Positions 61,321-64,000 of a DNA stretch of 64,000 nucleotides are shown one piece after another (position 1 is the stretch's first letter; each line of letters opens with the position of its first letter). The notes beneath the pieces are model-generated. The model had not been told where the DNA came from. It did not search any database and worked only from the letters and a program-made list of their open reading frames with translations. Origin of the DNA: Cardiocondyla obscurior (taxonomy: Eukaryota > Arthropoda > Insecta > Hymenoptera > Formicidae); the NCBI RefSeq assembly GCF_019399895.1, contig NC_091865.1, positions 12,777,001 through 12,841,000 of the forward strand. Reading direction: 5' to 3'. The position numbers were made by a program, and so were the translations under genes.

Positions 61321-64000
61321 CTATGAACTTTTCCACAACTCTTCGTCTGAAGAGCGTATCCCATAAACCGTCTCTGGCACAATAATTTGGCAGCTAGCGA
61401 AATTTTTGTTCGATTTCTAAGGAGCGTATGCGAGATCACGCGCTTCCTTTTTTTCCAGTCACGTTTGGAAATTTCTTCTTGCAAGTCTAACGTATTCCAT
61501 CATTACGGATGATACATCGGGCATATAGATATTGTGTATTGTAAAAATATTCTATCAAATTCTGCATTGTGTAAAAAAAAAAAAAAATTAGGAAGGGGGG
61601 GAGTTTATTCTACCGCACTAATCAACGGTTCATTCACAGTTTATAATTATTTCATAGTTATGCAAATACTTGTTCCCTTTCACGTACTGAAATCAATTTA
61701 CAAATTGCCGCCGTAACAGGCAACGACATTATCTCGTAGTTTGGGAAAAGAAAAAAGTTTCCCTTTTATTTAATAATCAATTGAAGCGTAAATGTCTGGC
61801 ATTCCCTTTTTTTTCGGTCCGCGTCAACGTTAAACGGACGTGACGTTAAATTGCCTAGATCCTCGTATTATCTTTTTCATCAGCTCCCGAGGAAATTAAT
61901 TGTGGGCGAATAAAATATCCGATAAAGACCTATGAAGGAGGAAGAATATTTGTCTCCTCGGTCAGACGATATCTCTTGCAGGACAGCGCGACGAACCGGA
62001 CCGGCGTGGAATCTAGAAAAAAATATACCGGTCTGCGAGTTTTCCTTTTCCTTGCCTCGAACGAGTTCTCTCGACGGCGATTATAACGGGCGCGGATCTC
62101 GGCTTAGGTGTACGTGAAATTAGAGCGGTACTTCGATCCTTCCACAAACGGTATTCGCGTCGGTATCACCTCCGGTGCACGTTCCATAAGGAACAATGAG
62201 TGATGCAATCGCGAATTGCAGATACTCCTCAGGAGTGAGAGAGAAGGCATCGTCATGTAACGAAACCGCGCACCTGCGTAACAAGTGATTCATATTTCTG
62301 AAAGGAAGGAGAGGAATGAAGGAAGAAAGATACATGTAGAAAGAGAGAGAGAGACAGTTAACAAACTATTGTATCTTGCATATATTCTCCCGACTCTTGC
62401 GAGGGAAGGTTTCGGGCGCGGCACATTCGCGGGTGACTTTATTATTATTTTTTTTTTTATATTTTGCAAAAGGATCGTCAGAAATAATTTATCTCCTTAC
62501 TCGTGCAACGACGTGATAAAATAAGTTGACCGAATGTACAAAAGCAATTTGTCACGCAACGTAATAGAGTGACGCGAAAATAAATTTAGAGAACGCGCGT
62601 CGATAGTCGAGACACGAGACGGGGCTCGCGACTTTGGTCTTTCGAAAACGTCTCCAAAAGTTCGAGACTTGAAATACTTGCAGGCTGAAATTCCGGAAGG
62701 CCGACGGGACCGAAATTCGAGCGAGAAATGTAAAAAATTGAAGAGAGGGCTCGGTCGTCTCGGCAGCTGGCCGACGAGGCTGGAAGTCGAGAGTCGAGAG
62801 AGTATCGCGGGTGTTCGCGGCGGGTTTGTATTACACATATACATATATTGTATTGCGTTTAAACGTTGTTAGAAGGTTCTAACAGATCCCTCCGGGGTGC
62901 TTCTCCGCGCCCTGCAATAAATACAGCATAATGCCGTAGCTCTCAATGGACCTTTTTTCGCCAGCGACGCGCGTCTTCGATGTTGTAACTCCGCTGGGGC
63001 GGAAGCTGTGTGCGTGCGGTAGCGTGCGTCCTACCGAGCGGCGGTAGGACGCCCGGCACGCGTGTGTGCATACGTTCGCGCGCGCGTAAACCGCATGCCT
63101 GTATTCTGTGAAGTTGCTGGACCGCTCTAGGAGCCTGTCTCCCCTCCCGCCGAACCCGGAGGGATCCTTGAGACCTACGCGGGGCCCCGGCCCCGGGACG
63201 ACTCGGGTTACGCGCTGCTCTTCAAGGCCCACGATCGATCCGACCACCGCCTTCCGTCAATCGACGATTGGCGCGAGGACCGGGGAAAAAAAAACTTTCG
63301 TGGACCGCGTCGAGATGATTCTTCCCGAGAGAAATTTCGCGACGACGTGGCTCGAACAGTTAACTTACAACTAGACGCGGCTTTCGCGCGTTCACTAGAA
63401 GAAGGTGCGTCCTAGTTGCAAATTGTTGCTCCTTGAGATTACCTTTGGTCATTGAATTTTACGTGACTGACCTATAAAATTAGACGGCCCGCGGCTATTA
63501 CGTTTACGTCCCGTGTTTTACGCGCCCGCCCCCGGTGAGGCACCGTATAAACGTGAATTTCAATATTTCCTCCAGTTACGATTTTCAGGTACTCTGCAAT
63601 TAGACTTTTTTTTTTTTTTTTTTTTCTTTTTATCAAATTATTCTCCTCTCGTGCTCACTTTCACATTCCGTGCATATCGACGGCGACTATGCCATTCCTA
63701 GTAAGTTTGCACGTTTAGCTGGAAGTAAAATTGTTGATAAACGTCCCAAGAGGGAGAGAGAGACGGTATTAGTTTTCTTGTGTCGGATTCCAGACGCTAG
63801 AAAGGTCAAGCGAGCTATCGAAACTACTTTCAACGCGCACGCTGTAAACTATCGAGTTATCACTACCGTTTCTACTCTTTCCATCCTGCTGAAATCGCTA
63901 TTATATAACCTGTGTCGCGTGGTCATCGGCAATTTCGCGTATACGAATTTTAATTCAGATGCAAGCCGGGATCTCGCTATACTCTTGGTTTTACCGTCTT

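Larger units (their letters stand above)
59085..64000. other. Right-end region: GC-rich promoter-like DNA, no gene recognised
   Basis: Nearly 5 kb upstream of MPP10. The first 250 bp should contain the MPP10 promoter. From about 59440 to 60470 and again from 62880 to 63400 the DNA is CpG-rich and open in many frames. That suggests the 5' end of a gene reading right, out of the window. A 27-nt T run lies at 61294-61320. None of the frames, including 59979-60455 (plus), 62879-63247 (minus) and 63108-63374 (plus), is recognised. Confidence 0.45.

Noticed and set aside
1..64000. CRISPR arrays, bacterial operons, phage or integrated virus genes
   Set aside because: The only tandem arrays are the hAT units, a 10-bp minisatellite and AT microsatellites. 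There is no repeat-spacer pattern and no viral or bacterial gene.
1..64000. tRNA and conserved insect miRNA genes
   Set aside because: I noticed no cloverleaf with A/B boxes and none of the conserved insect miRNA sequences I know; a covariance-model scan would be decisive.

Overview
This is animal nuclear DNA, almost certainly from an insect and most likely a hymenopteran such as an ant. The genes are split by short AT-rich introns with GT-AG junctions. Their proteins are the insect forms of conserved housekeeping genes, and the bHLH-PAS gene is the insect tango (ARNT) orthologue. The long introns of tango are rich in CpG. Exon borders were placed by hand from splice consensus, reading frame and protein homology remembered from known families. 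They have not been aligned to RNA. All nine multi-exon reading frames or isoforms close in frame.

Layout, left to right. (1) 1-1080, minus: the first three coding exons of a REEP5/6-type ER-shaping protein, running off the left edge. (2) 1488-4725: a 3.2-kb non-autonomous hAT transposon with an 8-bp target duplication, inserted between REEP5 and INTS2. (3) 4805-8679, plus: Integrator subunit 2, five exons. (4) 9466-10537, minus: AP-2 sigma, complete at 142 aa. (5) 11509-12138, plus: an MKRN2OS-like protein of unknown function. (6) 12504-15908, plus: MTO1, nine exons, including one GC-AG intron. (7) 16204-54346, plus: tango (tgo/ARNT). It has a distal promoter and first exon near 16.2-16.3 kb, a second small exon at 26.5 kb, a proximal alternative first exon at 30.9 kb, and eleven shared exons from 40.6 to 54.3 kb. 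(8) Inside the first tango intron, on the minus strand, lies all of SDAD1 (16386-21713, nine exons). Inside SDAD1 intron 2 lies an intronless, full-length ORC5 (19727-21040). The same tango intron also holds a second copy of the hAT element (22093-24886). (9) 56788-59084, minus: MPHOSPH10 (MPP10), four exons, convergent with tango. (10) 59.1-64 kb: GC-rich, promoter-like DNA with no gene I can name, a possible 5' exon near 60.1 kb and a near-perfect 75-nt hairpin at 61.0 kb.

The genes do not form one pathway. Two serve ribosome synthesis (SDAD1 for 60S, MPP10 for 40S). The others serve DNA replication origins (ORC5), snRNA and RNA polymerase II control (INTS2), mitochondrial tRNA modification (MTO1), endocytosis (AP-2 sigma), ER shape (REEP5) and developmental or environmental transcription (tango). 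Several are arranged head to head (REEP5/INTS2, AP2S1/MKRN2OS-like) or tail to tail (INTS2/AP2S1, tango/MPP10).

The most notable points are the three-level gene nest (ORC5 in SDAD1 in tango), the two tango N-termini, and the young two-copy hAT family. One hAT copy splits what looks like a bidirectional promoter and ends about 25 bp upstream of the likely INTS2 start site. I see no CRISPR array, bacterial system or viral gene.
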